Positions 10,201 to 17,642 of a stretch of DNA of 38,808 nt are shown in pieces. The stretch is from positions 1 to 38,808 of IMG/VR virus record IMGVR_UViG_3300027859_000041. The stretch is one strand, 5' to 3'. Within the stretch, counting starts at the first letter, position 1; every line of letters starts with the position of its first letter. The notes under the pieces were generated by a model. The model was not told where the DNA came from and did not search any database. It saw only the letters and a list, made by a program, of their open reading frames with translations. The position numbers and the translations under genes are program-made. This DNA comes from a virus.

Positions 10201-11762
10201 CCTGCTTGCTCTGCTTTCAGTCCTGCTAACTCAATTGCGGGTCCAATTGATTTAAACCCTGCTCCTAAACCTTCTAGTTCTGCTGTAGCTACTACTCCCG
10301 CTACAGCGTCAGCTTTTATTATAGATTTTTCTGCAGCTAGTCTGGTCATATCAGCAAGCTCGTTCTTTTTGGCACCGGGCATTGGGCCTTCAAAGTTAAT
10401 CAGTTGTTCTTCTTGACGAATTTTCTTTATTATTGCTAATTCTGCTTTTAGTAATCTTAATTCTTCATTAGCAGCTGCATTTTTCTTTCTTTGTTCAAGT
10501 CCTCGTTTAGTTTTTAAATCTCCTAATCTTTTTTCTATAAGTACTTCTCTTTCTTTTAGTCCTATTTGTTTTTTTAAATCTAGTTCAATTTGTTTAGAAG
10601 CAGCTCTTCCCCCAACTTTTAATTGTGCTTGTGGGCCTTTTTGACTAGCTGCTGTAGCTGCAGCTCTTTGATCATCTAATTTAGCTTTTCTTAACTTTGC
10701 AAATTGAACTTGTTCCTCTCTTAACTGCGCAATTTTTGCTTGACTTTGTTCAGCACTTTCTGCGGCAGATTTTTTGGCTTCTTGTGCATTCATTGCTATG
10801 CCTAAAGTGAATTGACCAATTGCAGGAATAACTAATCTTAAAAGAGTTATTCCAATAATCGCAAAGGCCTGTCCAAAAAGTATCTTGTTTTCTGAGAATA
10901 TATTTACTAAAGGCCCAATTCCTTTGTTAAGAACTGTAAGAATATTTTGTGTTATATCAGAAAAAGTTGTAGCTAGTTTAGCAAAGGGATCGATAGGCAC
11001 ATCTGCAAATGCTTGGAATTTTTGTTGTCCTTGAGCTATTGCTTCGTTAGCAAATGCTTGTCTTCTTTGAAATTCTGTTAAACTTCCTACACTTACACCT
11101 AACTTAGAAGCATATTTTGAAGCGGCTTCATTAACACGAACAAATAAACCAATTTCATCTAAGAGTTCAGGCTCTACTTTAATAACCCCTCTAAATATTC
11201 TATCTAAAGCGTCAGGCAGGTTTCTACCAAGAGACACAGCAGCATTTCTTGCTACTTCTCCTAGTTCCATTATTTGTTTTGATTCGAAACCCGCACTAAG
11301 AGCTAGTGAGGTTGCACGAAGTGAATTTGCAAAATCCATACCAAAGCCAGAAGCTTCTTGTAAGTCTCTTGCTACTCCTCGTATAGATTTTCCTGAAACA
11401 ACTTCTAATTGAGTCATAGATTCAACTAAAGTATCTATCTGAGCCGATCTAGAAAGAATACCAAAAGCAGCACTTAAGGCAAATACGTTTGCAGCTAATA
11501 AAGCGTAAGCACGAACAAGGCCTCCAGAGCCTCCTCCTTCCATACCTTGTTGCATTTTAGAGAACTCTTTAGTTGAGTTCGAGGTCATATTTGCCGCTGC
11601 ACGTGTTCTTCTACTGTACTTATCAACGGATTTACTAGCTTTATCAGAGGAGCTTGAAACTTTTTTCTGAGCTTGGTCTACTTTATTTAACTTAAGTAAA
11701 ACTTTATCAAAGCCTTGCTCTATAGCTTTTACTATAAAAGTTGTTTGTTCTTGTTGTGCCAT
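7224..11762 (-). CDS. Tail tape measure protein
   Basis: A 1512 aa protein of mostly long charged helices, fitting the tape measure that fills the tail tube and sets its length. It opens with a helical segment rich in Lys, Ser and Gln. Hydrophobic helices lie at about residues 82-104, 295-325, 550-577 and 1310-1357, as expected for a protein that can insert in the host membrane during DNA injection. Near residue 1430 it carries the DGGIV.GERGPE.V motif typical of tape measure C-termini. Using the rule of about 0.15 nm per residue, the tail would be near 225 nm (inference). It starts at an ATG overlapping the chaperone stop by one base (TAATG) and overlaps the next gene in the same way. Confidence 0.93.
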   Translation of the reverse strand: MAQQEQTTFIVKAIEQGFDKVLLKLNKVDQAQKKVSSSSDKASKSVDKYSRRTRAAANMTSNSTKEFSKMQQGMEGGGSGGLVRAYALLAANVFALSAAFGILSRSAQIDTLVESMTQLEVVSGKSIRGVARDLQEASGFGMDFANSLRATSLALSAGFESKQIMELGEVARNAAVSLGRNLPDALDRIFRGVIKVEPELLDEIGLFVRVNEAASKYASKLGVSVGSLTEFQRRQAFANEAIAQGQQKFQAFADVPIDPFAKLATTFSDITQNILTVLNKGIGPLVNIFSENKILFGQAFAIIGITLLRLVIPAIGQFTLGIAMNAQEAKKSAAESAEQSQAKIAQLREEQVQFAKLRKAKLDDQRAAATAASQKGPQAQLKVGGRAASKQIELDLKKQIGLKEREVLIEKRLGDLKTKRGLEQRKKNAAANEELRLLKAELAIIKKIRQEEQLINFEGPMPGAKKNELADMTRLAAEKSIIKADAVAGVVATAELEGLGAGFKSIGPAIELAGLKAEQAGIKFGFLDKITLRLQGTLGVAAVKIQKVMMTIMPFISIIMLAIPVLTFIAKKIGFFGEAQGKLSEANKEAEETLDMFTRKLDHANEQLGKFRGEKNFKGITDSTLALKEATLSTIESLEKQIEAFDVYVKDTRFIVRQINAFVSDFFGDTAQQQIQQNIDDFIKQLRNSGGELTEEMDRLVRKLGRREFFFGIGAEGVRDDILARSRLEAENFKSIKSAIDGARDSAREFSDSLITKTQVDKPLGSFKQINENIMIATLRDQERTDLLNEIVADNAVLALLTEDQRNALTDINNTEEERLQVLRDVQLEFERQQELLIQQKGLLNEIKGLRSQIKGLLKFSVTAIEMENKLLNARRSIELELLQKEVNRKIAATGITEERLKELSTVGSLVGREKELGLQAETMQQVHSAILAIRQLQTEESKEEMRLATQQLRIENDKVKAALLFMNVEKKLNDSLKARVAIQNRLAQAQTGGGIDDTFATKIATVIEEEEIRNRNLQERIDAEIEVAQFQFKLAKLELDVIKQRNKVVVNEMNARQLELTGKHLSGTMNAAEKAELKKLIAERNKVRETNIDISLTQNALDQAATDTANTIISTYAGETEKFGEKIVQLFEKEFAGSTVGDSISQAITDARALNDVIDEKTGEKTEGLVTKLLGAGVEKAVIDMAILQTHVLNFAAILESTFGENGAFPASLGRASMGILDIFTNLDKVLSDQEATQGERFQAMATAISSSIGQLQSVFSAFSQNRIKQIDAEIEAEKKRDGKSKESVAKLAALEKKKVQMQKKQFEINKKLMLAQAIASTAAGIAGALNISTPYEFPFASVIAGMIAAMGAAQIGLISKLKFTGGVGETPTASTSNLQIGQRSNAVDVSRQATGGELNYLRGGRTTGQDLGGAGGAMGRRGYADGGIVVGERGPEVVTPSIPVDITPNFALGGGAQNINFSINAIDASGVEDVLMNQKGNIIRMLREAANENGERFLETVDTQTYGSNT

Positions 11763-12148
11763 TATTTCTTTATTTTATCTAACTCTGATTTGAGTTTTCT
11801 TTGAGACAGTTCTATTTGTCTCGATTCCATAAACGTTATTACTTCAAATGTAAAATCTTTTAAATGTCTTTTTACATTAAACTCTTTTAGTAAGAATTTA
11901 AAATTTGTAAAATCTTTTCCTATATATCCAACATCTGGGTATATTCTATTGCCTAGCAAATTGTATATACTAACTGCTGTTAAAACAGGAGAAGGAAAAT
12001 CTTCCCATTCAACTGGACACTTGTCCCAATCTATTTCTTGTCCTGTTTCTTCGCACATCATAAGGTATTGCTCCTTAGTCATGCCTATATCAGCATTATC
12101 CAGTTGGTTTTTGAGCTTTTTTAACAGTATTTGTTTGTTTTGTTCCAC
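11762..12148 (-). CDS. Tail assembly chaperone, T-type frame, expected as G-T frameshift fusion
   Basis: This reading frame overlaps the end of the G-type gene by 53 nt and lies directly before the tape measure, exactly where phages place the T half of the G/G-T chaperone. The only plausible start inside it is a GTG with no Shine-Dalgarno sequence, and the frame is closed by TAG ten bases further upstream. A free-standing product is therefore unlikely. Entering by frameshift at the A6 run in the overlap would give a fusion of about 259 residues (142 from G plus about 117). The protein is acidic and helical with a basic C-terminus. Known role of the family: G and G-T coat the tape measure and recruit tail-tube subunits. 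The frame relation is discussed at the slip site. Confidence 0.75.
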   Translation of the reverse strand: MEQNKQILLKKLKNQLDNADIGMTKEQYLMMCEETGQEIDWDKCPVEWEDFPSPVLTAVSIYNLLGNRIYPDVGYIGKDFTNFKFLLKEFNVKRHLKDFTFEVITFMESRQIELSQRKLKSELDKIKK

Positions 12149-12542
12149 GAAAGTTTTCTAAATCAAAGACTACCTCGTTGAGCCAGTTATCAAATTCACT
12201 AGAATTCTCAACTAAAAGTATGGAATTATCTTGTGTAAAATCTAATTCTGTCTCTACATCTTGTCCCTGTAAATCAACTAAAATTAAATCTTCTAAATAC
12301 TTAAGTTTTAGTCCTTTCCAATTTTTTACTGTTTTTTCTGCAAACTCTTTGACAAATTTTTCATCATCTAGATTTTCTTCAAATTGTCTAGTTTTTCTAT
12401 TAAATTTATTTTGAATACAGTTTTTTCTAATATTCTGCAATTCTTTTCTTGATAGATTTGCAAGTTCTACTTCAAATCCTTCTAATCCTGGGAATTCTAC
12501 CCAAGAGGTTTTACTATCCACTAGTAATGATTTTAATTCCAT
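12096..12542 (-). CDS. Tail assembly chaperone, G-type
   Basis: This 148 aa protein (MELKSLLVDSKTSWVEFPGLEG...) lies between the tail-tube genes and the tape measure. The opening has the small N-terminal beta strands followed by helices seen in phage tail chaperones of the gpG/gp13-14 type (FPGLEGFEVELANLSRKEL.. then charged helices). It has a good Shine-Dalgarno sequence (AAGGAG) before the ATG. Its last six residues after the A6 run would be replaced by the T domain in frameshifted molecules. The call rests on gene order and on the overlapping second frame more than on residue-level similarity. Confidence 0.75.
   Translation of the reverse strand: MELKSLLVDSKTSWVEFPGLEGFEVELANLSRKELQNIRKNCIQNKFNRKTRQFEENLDDEKFVKEFAEKTVKNWKGLKLKYLEDLILVDLQGQDVETELDFTQDNSILLVENSSEFDNWLNEVVFDLENFRGTKQTNTVKKAQKPTG
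12115..12125 (-). promoter_or_regulatory. Candidate programmed frameshift site between tail chaperone frames
   Basis: On the coding strand the overlap contains GTTAAAAAAGC, read in the G frame as GTT AAA AAA GCT. The downstream frame starts one base later than the G frame, so the ribosome must move +1 (or -2), not the usual -1. Moving +1, a tRNA-Lys on AAA re-pairs with AAA or AAG, and a single tRNA moving -2 also re-pairs on AAA. It is the only homopolymer run of this length between the TAG that closes the T frame and the TAA that ends the G frame. The site is seen directly; slippage is inferred. Confidence 0.6.
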
Positions 12543-12552
12543 ATATTTCTCC

Positions 12553-13461
12553 TTAATATGTTATTTGGTTTCCTAAATCAGTAGGAGTTCCTACTAATCT
12601 AAAATCGTAAGTTTGTGTAAACACTTCTTCTACACTAGAACGTTTAGTATACATACAGTCTGCTAAATTTGCATTAAAAAATATACTATTATTTACTTTA
12701 GTTCTTATCTGTACTGAAGTGCTTGTATTAAATGTTTGATACTCAGAAGCATTAGCATCACTATGAAATTGAGTGATGTTTCCACTAACATTTCTGTCTG
12801 TCAAACTATAGTCTGAAGGATACATTGCATTTGTTGCATTTGTAACACTTAGACTATTTTGTAGTGTCTCATAAGGAGTCCATTCTATATTATTTTGTAT
12901 TTGTAAAGTTGTTGTTACTAAATTAGAAACAGTACTATTACTTACTAGTACATCTAATAAAGGTTTAGTGGGAGTTCTTGTGGCACTTGCAGATTGCAAA
13001 TTGCCAGGAAGTGAATAATTTTCATCTCCTACCCTACTTAGTTTTTTACCTTGTCCGCTTACATTTAATATTAAATGAGACCCTTTTGCAAACTGAAACT
13101 CTCCTTGAGTAATGACACAACCTTCTATTTTAAAAGTGCCATTTGTAGATACTACATAAATATCAAAAGACTTTAATTGTTGGTCTCCTGATGTAGTAAC
13201 TATATCTGTCAAAAGTTCAAGTATAATTTGCTCATCTTTCTCTGTTGTTAAATGAGTGCTAAAACTAAAATCGGCAGGATTAGCTTTTGTTATACTCGTT
13301 CCTCTAAACATCTTTGTTTGATCGTGTAAAGTCTTTACTGAATACGCATCTTCCGCAAATGTTTGAGTTAGAGTAAGATTAGGAGTAATCTTTACATTGT
13401 ATCGATTACTCCCAAAATGTATGTGGAGCTCGCTCTCTCTAAGAAAGTTAAACCCCGACAT
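12553..13461 (-). CDS. Tail tube-like protein (second / minor)
   Basis: A 302 aa protein rich in beta-prone and polar residues, between the larger tail-tube candidate and the chaperones. Segments such as residues 50-130 (TSITKANPADFSFSTHLTTEKDEQIILELL.., then SFDIYVVSTNGTFKIEGCVITQGEFQF) follow the pattern of tail-tube subunits: an early F.F.T statement, a helix, then a strand pair ending in G. It follows its upstream neighbour by two bases, so the two are co-translated. It may be the tube protein itself with the 527 aa neighbour as a decorated version, or a specialised subunit at one end of the tube. Confidence 0.55.
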   Translation of the reverse strand: MSGFNFLRESELHIHFGSNRYNVKITPNLTLTQTFAEDAYSVKTLHDQTKMFRGTSITKANPADFSFSTHLTTEKDEQIILELLTDIVTTSGDQQLKSFDIYVVSTNGTFKIEGCVITQGEFQFAKGSHLILNVSGQGKKLSRVGDENYSLPGNLQSASATRTPTKPLLDVLVSNSTVSNLVTTTLQIQNNIEWTPYETLQNSLSVTNATNAMYPSDYSLTDRNVSGNITQFHSDANASEYQTFNTSTSVQIRTKVNNSIFFNANLADCMYTKRSSVEEVFTQTYDFRLVGTPTDLGNQITY

Positions 13462-13463
13462 GG

Positions 13464-15047
13464 TTAGACCGCTGTACTAGACGCTTTGTCGTAACCTGTT
13501 TCGGTAAAGGTAGTTGAACCTTTAGCCTTAATTGTCATTTCATCAGTTGATGAAATAGTTGTACCTAATGCCATAAATTCAATATTTGTTGAAATAACAT
13601 CTGCTACTTCAAGGACAGGTATTTGTATATGTGCTCTTGGTACATCAAACTCAATCACAGGAGTAGCAGAACTTCCGCCGCCCATGAATAAACTCATGTT
13701 AAATGAGTTAGTAACTAAGTTTGTAGCTCCTTGTAAATTCTTCAATAATTCGTTAGAACCATTTGATTTTGTATCAAGGTAGCAATTTAGTGTTCCAGAG
13801 ATTTGTCTTGTTCCTGTAAACGAACCAATTGGTTGGTCAACGATTCCAAGAGTTTCTGGAGTTAGGTAAGTAATATTGTTAGCTATAGTAATAGAGCCTC
13901 CAATAATATTGATGTCATAATCTGTAACTGCATCTAAACCTCCTGCAGAAGATCCTCCACCTTGTACTAAGTTAGAAAGAGTTAATGCTGATAATTTATT
14001 TCTAAGATAATCTGCATCATTTGTTCCACTAACATCAACAAAGTTGAATTTTTCTACATCAGTTTTAACAATTGTTTGTGTGCCGCTACCTGAACCAGAC
14101 ACATTGTTGCCTTTAGAAGGATCTTCTATAGCTCCTGCGGCTGAGGCTGTTAGCTGGTCAATACTTGTAGCATTACCAGACCAACTTAAGGTTGCGATTC
14201 CATCAATAGAGAAATCAATCTCTACTTGGTTAACTTGACATTCATTAAGTCTGTAAGTTGTATTTTCTAGTGCAAAATAGATTTGTAGTTTTAGCAATTC
14301 GTGAGAATTAGATGCTGAAAAATCAACATCTGCTGTACTAGCAGTATATGAGATACCTGAATTAGTAGTATTACCACTATTAGTATCTTTATCTGCAGTT
14401 GTCATTGTCTGACCAGATAGTGCTGCCCAAAGAATGTTCTCTGCATAATCATGTGTACCACTTGCTCTAAAGCTGTTTGTTCCATGTTTGAAAGGTCTTG
14501 CATAAGTTTGGAAAGACCATTCTGCAGGTGCTAAAGAGTCATTAAATCTCTTTGAACCCCTGTTTGGAGTAGAACCAGCTTCACTGATTGTTACATCAGT
14601 ACTCTCGTTTGCTTGGGAAAAACTATAACCATCTAATACACCAATTTTAAAAGTATTTGCGTCTCTTTCATTTCCTTTGAAAAGACCAAGCGCAGTTCTA
14701 TTACCGTCAAAAGTAGTAGTAGTTGCAGTGTTTGCACCATCAATTTTCATAGCAAATCCTGTGCCAGTTCCTGAAGTTGCAGATTGTGTTAAATCAGCGT
14801 TGTCAGTCTTTGCTCCAGAACCCCTACCATTATTAGTCAATGTTACAGCAGTTACTGCACCACTATTTACTGCGGTTACAACAACATTCACAGCAGTTGC
14901 GCCAGTACCAATAGTAATTACATCACCAATAACGTGACCTGAGCCACCTGTTATGTTATCTAATTCTATTACTCCACCGCCACTAGTATGAACACCGTTT
15001 ACTGTGCTTATAAATACTTGGGTATTTCTCGATAGATTTAAAGCCAT
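13464..15047 (-). CDS. Major tail (tube) protein candidate
   Basis: A 527 aa, Gly/Ser/Thr-rich beta protein placed directly after the tail terminator, the usual site of the major tail protein. Residues 150-220 contain the tube-type run TFKIGVLDGYSFSQ...SLAPAEWSFQTYARPFK..HDYAENILWAALSG, and the C-terminal half is again strand rich. An N-terminal insert at about residues 25-85 (GSGHVIGDVITIGTGATAV...VTLTNNGRGSG) resembles small repeated surface modules seen in marine phage structural proteins. A clear Shine-Dalgarno sequence (TAGGAG) and a 63 nt spacer suggest separate strong translation. The spacer can form a bulged hairpin (CGCTGATT / AATCAAGCG). The length is above that of simple tube proteins, consistent with the insert. 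Confidence 0.65.
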   Translation of the reverse strand: MALNLSRNTQVFISTVNGVHTSGGGVIELDNITGGSGHVIGDVITIGTGATAVNVVVTAVNSGAVTAVTLTNNGRGSGAKTDNADLTQSATSGTGTGFAMKIDGANTATTTTFDGNRTALGLFKGNERDANTFKIGVLDGYSFSQANESTDVTISEAGSTPNRGSKRFNDSLAPAEWSFQTYARPFKHGTNSFRASGTHDYAENILWAALSGQTMTTADKDTNSGNTTNSGISYTASTADVDFSASNSHELLKLQIYFALENTTYRLNECQVNQVEIDFSIDGIATLSWSGNATSIDQLTASAAGAIEDPSKGNNVSGSGSGTQTIVKTDVEKFNFVDVSGTNDADYLRNKLSALTLSNLVQGGGSSAGGLDAVTDYDINIIGGSITIANNITYLTPETLGIVDQPIGSFTGTRQISGTLNCYLDTKSNGSNELLKNLQGATNLVTNSFNMSLFMGGGSSATPVIEFDVPRAHIQIPVLEVADVISTNIEFMALGTTISSTDEMTIKAKGSTTFTETGYDKASSTAV

Positions 15048-15110
15048 TGCTTTCTCCTATTATTTTCTTTGGAAAGGATTTCGCTTGATTTTAATCAGCG
15101 TCTTCGTTTC

Positions 15111-15560
15111 CTAATATCGTACTTCAACAGTTATTTCCCCAACGCCCAGAGGGGCTATCGCGCCTTCATCAGTTGTAATACTTTGTATTGTCACTGATGT
15201 TGTAGCTTCATTAGGTTGAACGCTGTCATCGTACACTAATACATCATTATCGTCAATAATCTTTTCGATATCTTCGATCAATAATGCTAATTCTTCTTGG
15301 GAGTCGTCATTACTATGTACATAAAGTCGTATCGATAGTAATAAAAATCTCCATTTAAATCCTCCTGGTTGGTATTGTCTGCTTTCATCTCCAGCAACAA
15401 CACATACCTTAGGGAATTGTTCAATTTCATCTATAAAAGTAAGAGAGCTATCTGCATTTTCAAAGATATTAGTATTAAAGAGATGGCTACCATCTATTCC
15501 TTTAATCTTTTCGGCTAAAGCCACTGCTATCTTTTTTCTTTGTGTTCTATAAATAGCCAT
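15111..15560 (-). CDS. Tail terminator / tail completion protein
   Basis: This 149 aa protein has the alpha/beta pattern of tail terminators (lambda gpU and related). An N-terminal helix (RTQRKKIAVALAEKI) is followed by strands with a PKVCVV segment, then a conserved run ending in SIRLYVHS, a helix (QEELALLIEDIEKIID), and C-terminal strands (TSVTIQSITTDEGAIAPLGVGEITVEVRY) with the late G.G...I...Y ending typical of the family. It lies between the neck protein and the tail-tube genes, the standard place. The start overlaps the upstream stop by one base (TAATG). In the family this protein caps the tube when the tape measure length is reached and docks to the head. Confidence 0.7.
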   Translation of the reverse strand: MAIYRTQRKKIAVALAEKIKGIDGSHLFNTNIFENADSSLTFIDEIEQFPKVCVVAGDESRQYQPGGFKWRFLLLSIRLYVHSNDDSQEELALLIEDIEKIIDDNDVLVYDDSVQPNEATTSVTIQSITTDEGAIAPLGVGEITVEVRY

Positions 15561-16981
15561 TATACTCTCCTTAGGTAGAATGTAAACTTTTGCTCAGATA
15601 GTTCTAATGCTAAGTTTCTTATACTTTTCTTTATTAGAGGTCGAGGGTCATAGTTTGGATCCCACTTGTCACTCCTTTCAAAAGTTGCATAAGGAAATAA
15701 TAAATATGAAAAATCTCCTTGTATCTGAGTTTCTCCTCTAGGCTGTAAACTTAATAATACAGCACTATTTGAAAATCTTCCTGTTCTGTTAATTAGTGCA
15801 GGTCTACCCATATTTCTTCTTATCTCTGCACCCAATCTTCTGTTAATTCTTGTTCTTAATTTGTTTAACTCTCTTTGAGTTTCTCCGCCTTCTCTACTTT
15901 TCTTTCTGCTCTTTGCTACCTTTGTACCTAGTATAGAGGCTGCGGCTCTTATTTCTTCGTTGGCTTCGTCAATTAAATGATTTGTTAATTTTTTAGGAAG
16001 ATATTTTATTCCATAATTAACTTTTCTTTTAGGAGAGACTGATTTTGTCTTTCCTTTGTTTTGTTTCTTGCCTTTTGCTAATTTACTTAGCGCTTCCTGT
16101 CTTGACTTACCTCTAGCTTTTGAACCTGTTATATTATCTATACCCACTTTTCTTATGGAGTTTACTAATCCTGCTCCAAAACTTTGCATTGCTTCAGGTA
16201 TATCACTAGCTTTACTTGCGCCGAGAGCCTTTGCTCTGGCTGAAGCTATTGCTCCTTGCCTGTTACTTTTTGGTTTATGGTCACTTGCTAGTGTAGTATT
16301 TATTTGTACTTTTTTACCATCACCAAAACTTAAATCTTTTTCTTTTAAGGCAGATATATCTATTCTACCTTGAGCTTTTATTTCTTCTGCTATTGCTTTT
16401 GGATTTCTACCACCTTTCCAAAATTTTTCTAGGTTTTCTGATAAAAATCTGAGTGCTCTTAACTCATTTACTAACTTTTGTAATCCTGCTACATTTTTAA
16501 CTGGTATTCCAGTATTAGCACCAACTTGAGTATCTTTAAAAGTACTTCCATTCTCCATAGATACTATTGCTTCTGTTAGTAGTACAATAGTTAAAGAGAG
16601 TGATACATTAATAGGTATAAAACTAGTATGATCATGTTCCCAGCCTTTGGGAGCTTGACTTTTTGCTTTATTAAGTGCATTAGATAATTTATCTAAAGCC
16701 CCTCTTAATTCTCCAAAAGTTTCTGCTGCAGCATATTCTTTTATAACTTCAATATCTCTAGGATTAAGTAATTTAAATGCTTTTCTTAATCTTCTAAAAA
16801 ACTCGTTATTAGTATTAACTTGAACTTCTAATTCTTTATTTAAAGTCTTTCTAATATTAGCAGTAGTAGTATATAACTTACCTGCATTCTCTTGAATAAG
16901 TTTATCTAGTAATACTCCTCTTCTTGTACTCTTAGATATGGTTTTATAAGAAAACTTAGAATTATAATTAATTCTTGCCAT
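15560..16981 (-). CDS. Neck / head-tail joining protein (HK97 gp10 or gpZ-like position)
   Basis: A 473 aa protein between the head-tail adaptor and the tail terminator. Its C-terminal 80 residues (NRTGRFSNSAVLL..., FSYLLFPYATFERSDKWDPNYDPRPLIKKSIRNLALEL) follow the HK97 gp10/gpZ pattern: TGRLA.S, a strand block, then RP.I..AI. The long N-terminal and middle part is helical and basic (Lys/Arg/Ser-rich between about residues 240 and 330), making it about three times the size of simple gp10 proteins. It may therefore also touch DNA at the connector. Both ends overlap neighbours by one base (TAATG). The fold call is moderate and rests on the C-terminus and order. Confidence 0.6.
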   Translation of the reverse strand: MARINYNSKFSYKTISKSTRRGVLLDKLIQENAGKLYTTTANIRKTLNKELEVQVNTNNEFFRRLRKAFKLLNPRDIEVIKEYAAAETFGELRGALDKLSNALNKAKSQAPKGWEHDHTSFIPINVSLSLTIVLLTEAIVSMENGSTFKDTQVGANTGIPVKNVAGLQKLVNELRALRFLSENLEKFWKGGRNPKAIAEEIKAQGRIDISALKEKDLSFGDGKKVQINTTLASDHKPKSNRQGAIASARAKALGASKASDIPEAMQSFGAGLVNSIRKVGIDNITGSKARGKSRQEALSKLAKGKKQNKGKTKSVSPKRKVNYGIKYLPKKLTNHLIDEANEEIRAAASILGTKVAKSRKKSREGGETQRELNKLRTRINRRLGAEIRRNMGRPALINRTGRFSNSAVLLSLQPRGETQIQGDFSYLLFPYATFERSDKWDPNYDPRPLIKKSIRNLALELSEQKFTFYLRRV

Positions 16982-17592
16982 TACTTATATACCTTATAAG
17001 TATCAAGTATTCTTTTTATATGGTCTGGAAAATCTATATTATCCCTTAGACTTGTTGATACTGGATTCTGCAATGAAGCTCCAGCTATACTTAGTCTTTC
17101 CTTTCTTTCATCTTTTAAATAGTACTTAATTAAATCAAAACAAGCAAGTTTTAAATCACTAGGTGTACTACTAAACCCTGACCTATAAACAACTTTTACT
17201 GCTTTTCTGCCTCTAGGAAATGCTTTATCTCCTGAAGCTGTAGTTCTTCTTACTAAATCCATTTCAGTGTCTATAATATACTCATACTTTCCACTCGAAT
17301 CTGAATTTTCTGTAATTAAAGTAACATAACTACCAGATTGGCTTTGTCTTTCTTGTACCTGACTAACGCTAACAAGAGGGCTTTCATCTACCATCACTGC
17401 AAAAGTTGAATCGTCAGTTATATCAAAAAACTCAGTTTTATCCGTACTATAGTAGTCAACAAATGATGTACCACAGTAAGTTTTAACTGCCTGACTTATG
17501 GAAGGAATAATTACATTAAGTTTTGCGTCTTCGTTCAAGCCCTTTATGCCTGCGAAGTCTTTATATTGCTGTAATGTTACTAAGTTTGCCAT
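16981..17592 (-). CDS. Head-tail connector / DNA packaging adaptor (gp6-like)
   Basis: A 203 aa protein directly downstream of the capsid gene. The N-terminus (VTLQQYKDFAGI...NEDAKLNVIIPSISQAVKTYCG) is the signature of HK97 gp6-type adaptors: a short helix, then D..L...I..AS..I..YCG. The C-terminal half (PSDLKLACFDLIKYYLKDERKERLSI) matches the second family helix pair. These proteins form the ring below the portal. No Shine-Dalgarno sequence is visible before the ATG. A hairpin lies between it and the capsid gene, so it is expected to be made at a lower level than capsid. Confidence 0.8.
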   Translation of the reverse strand: MANLVTLQQYKDFAGIKGLNEDAKLNVIIPSISQAVKTYCGTSFVDYYSTDKTEFFDITDDSTFAVMVDESPLVSVSQVQERQSQSGSYVTLITENSDSSGKYEYIIDTEMDLVRRTTASGDKAFPRGRKAVKVVYRSGFSSTPSDLKLACFDLIKYYLKDERKERLSIAGASLQNPVSTSLRDNIDFPDHIKRILDTYKVYK

Positions 17593-17599
17593 AATTCAT

Positions 17600-17625
17600 A
17601 AAAGTGTGGGGATAGGCTCCCCACA
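17600..17625 (-). terminator. Leaky terminator after the capsid gene
   Basis: Leftward RNA folds into a perfect 8 bp stem TGTGGGGA / TCCCCACA with a 5 nt loop, followed by CTTTTA. The U-run is short, so it probably terminates only partly and lowers transcription of downstream neck and tail genes relative to capsid. Confidence 0.55.
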
Positions 17626-17642
17626 AGCCATAACGTTAGCTA

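Noticed and set aside
15048-15110. A terminator between tail terminator and major tail genes.
   Set aside because: The hairpin is short, AT-rich and bulged, with no U-run; it may only affect mRNA stability.
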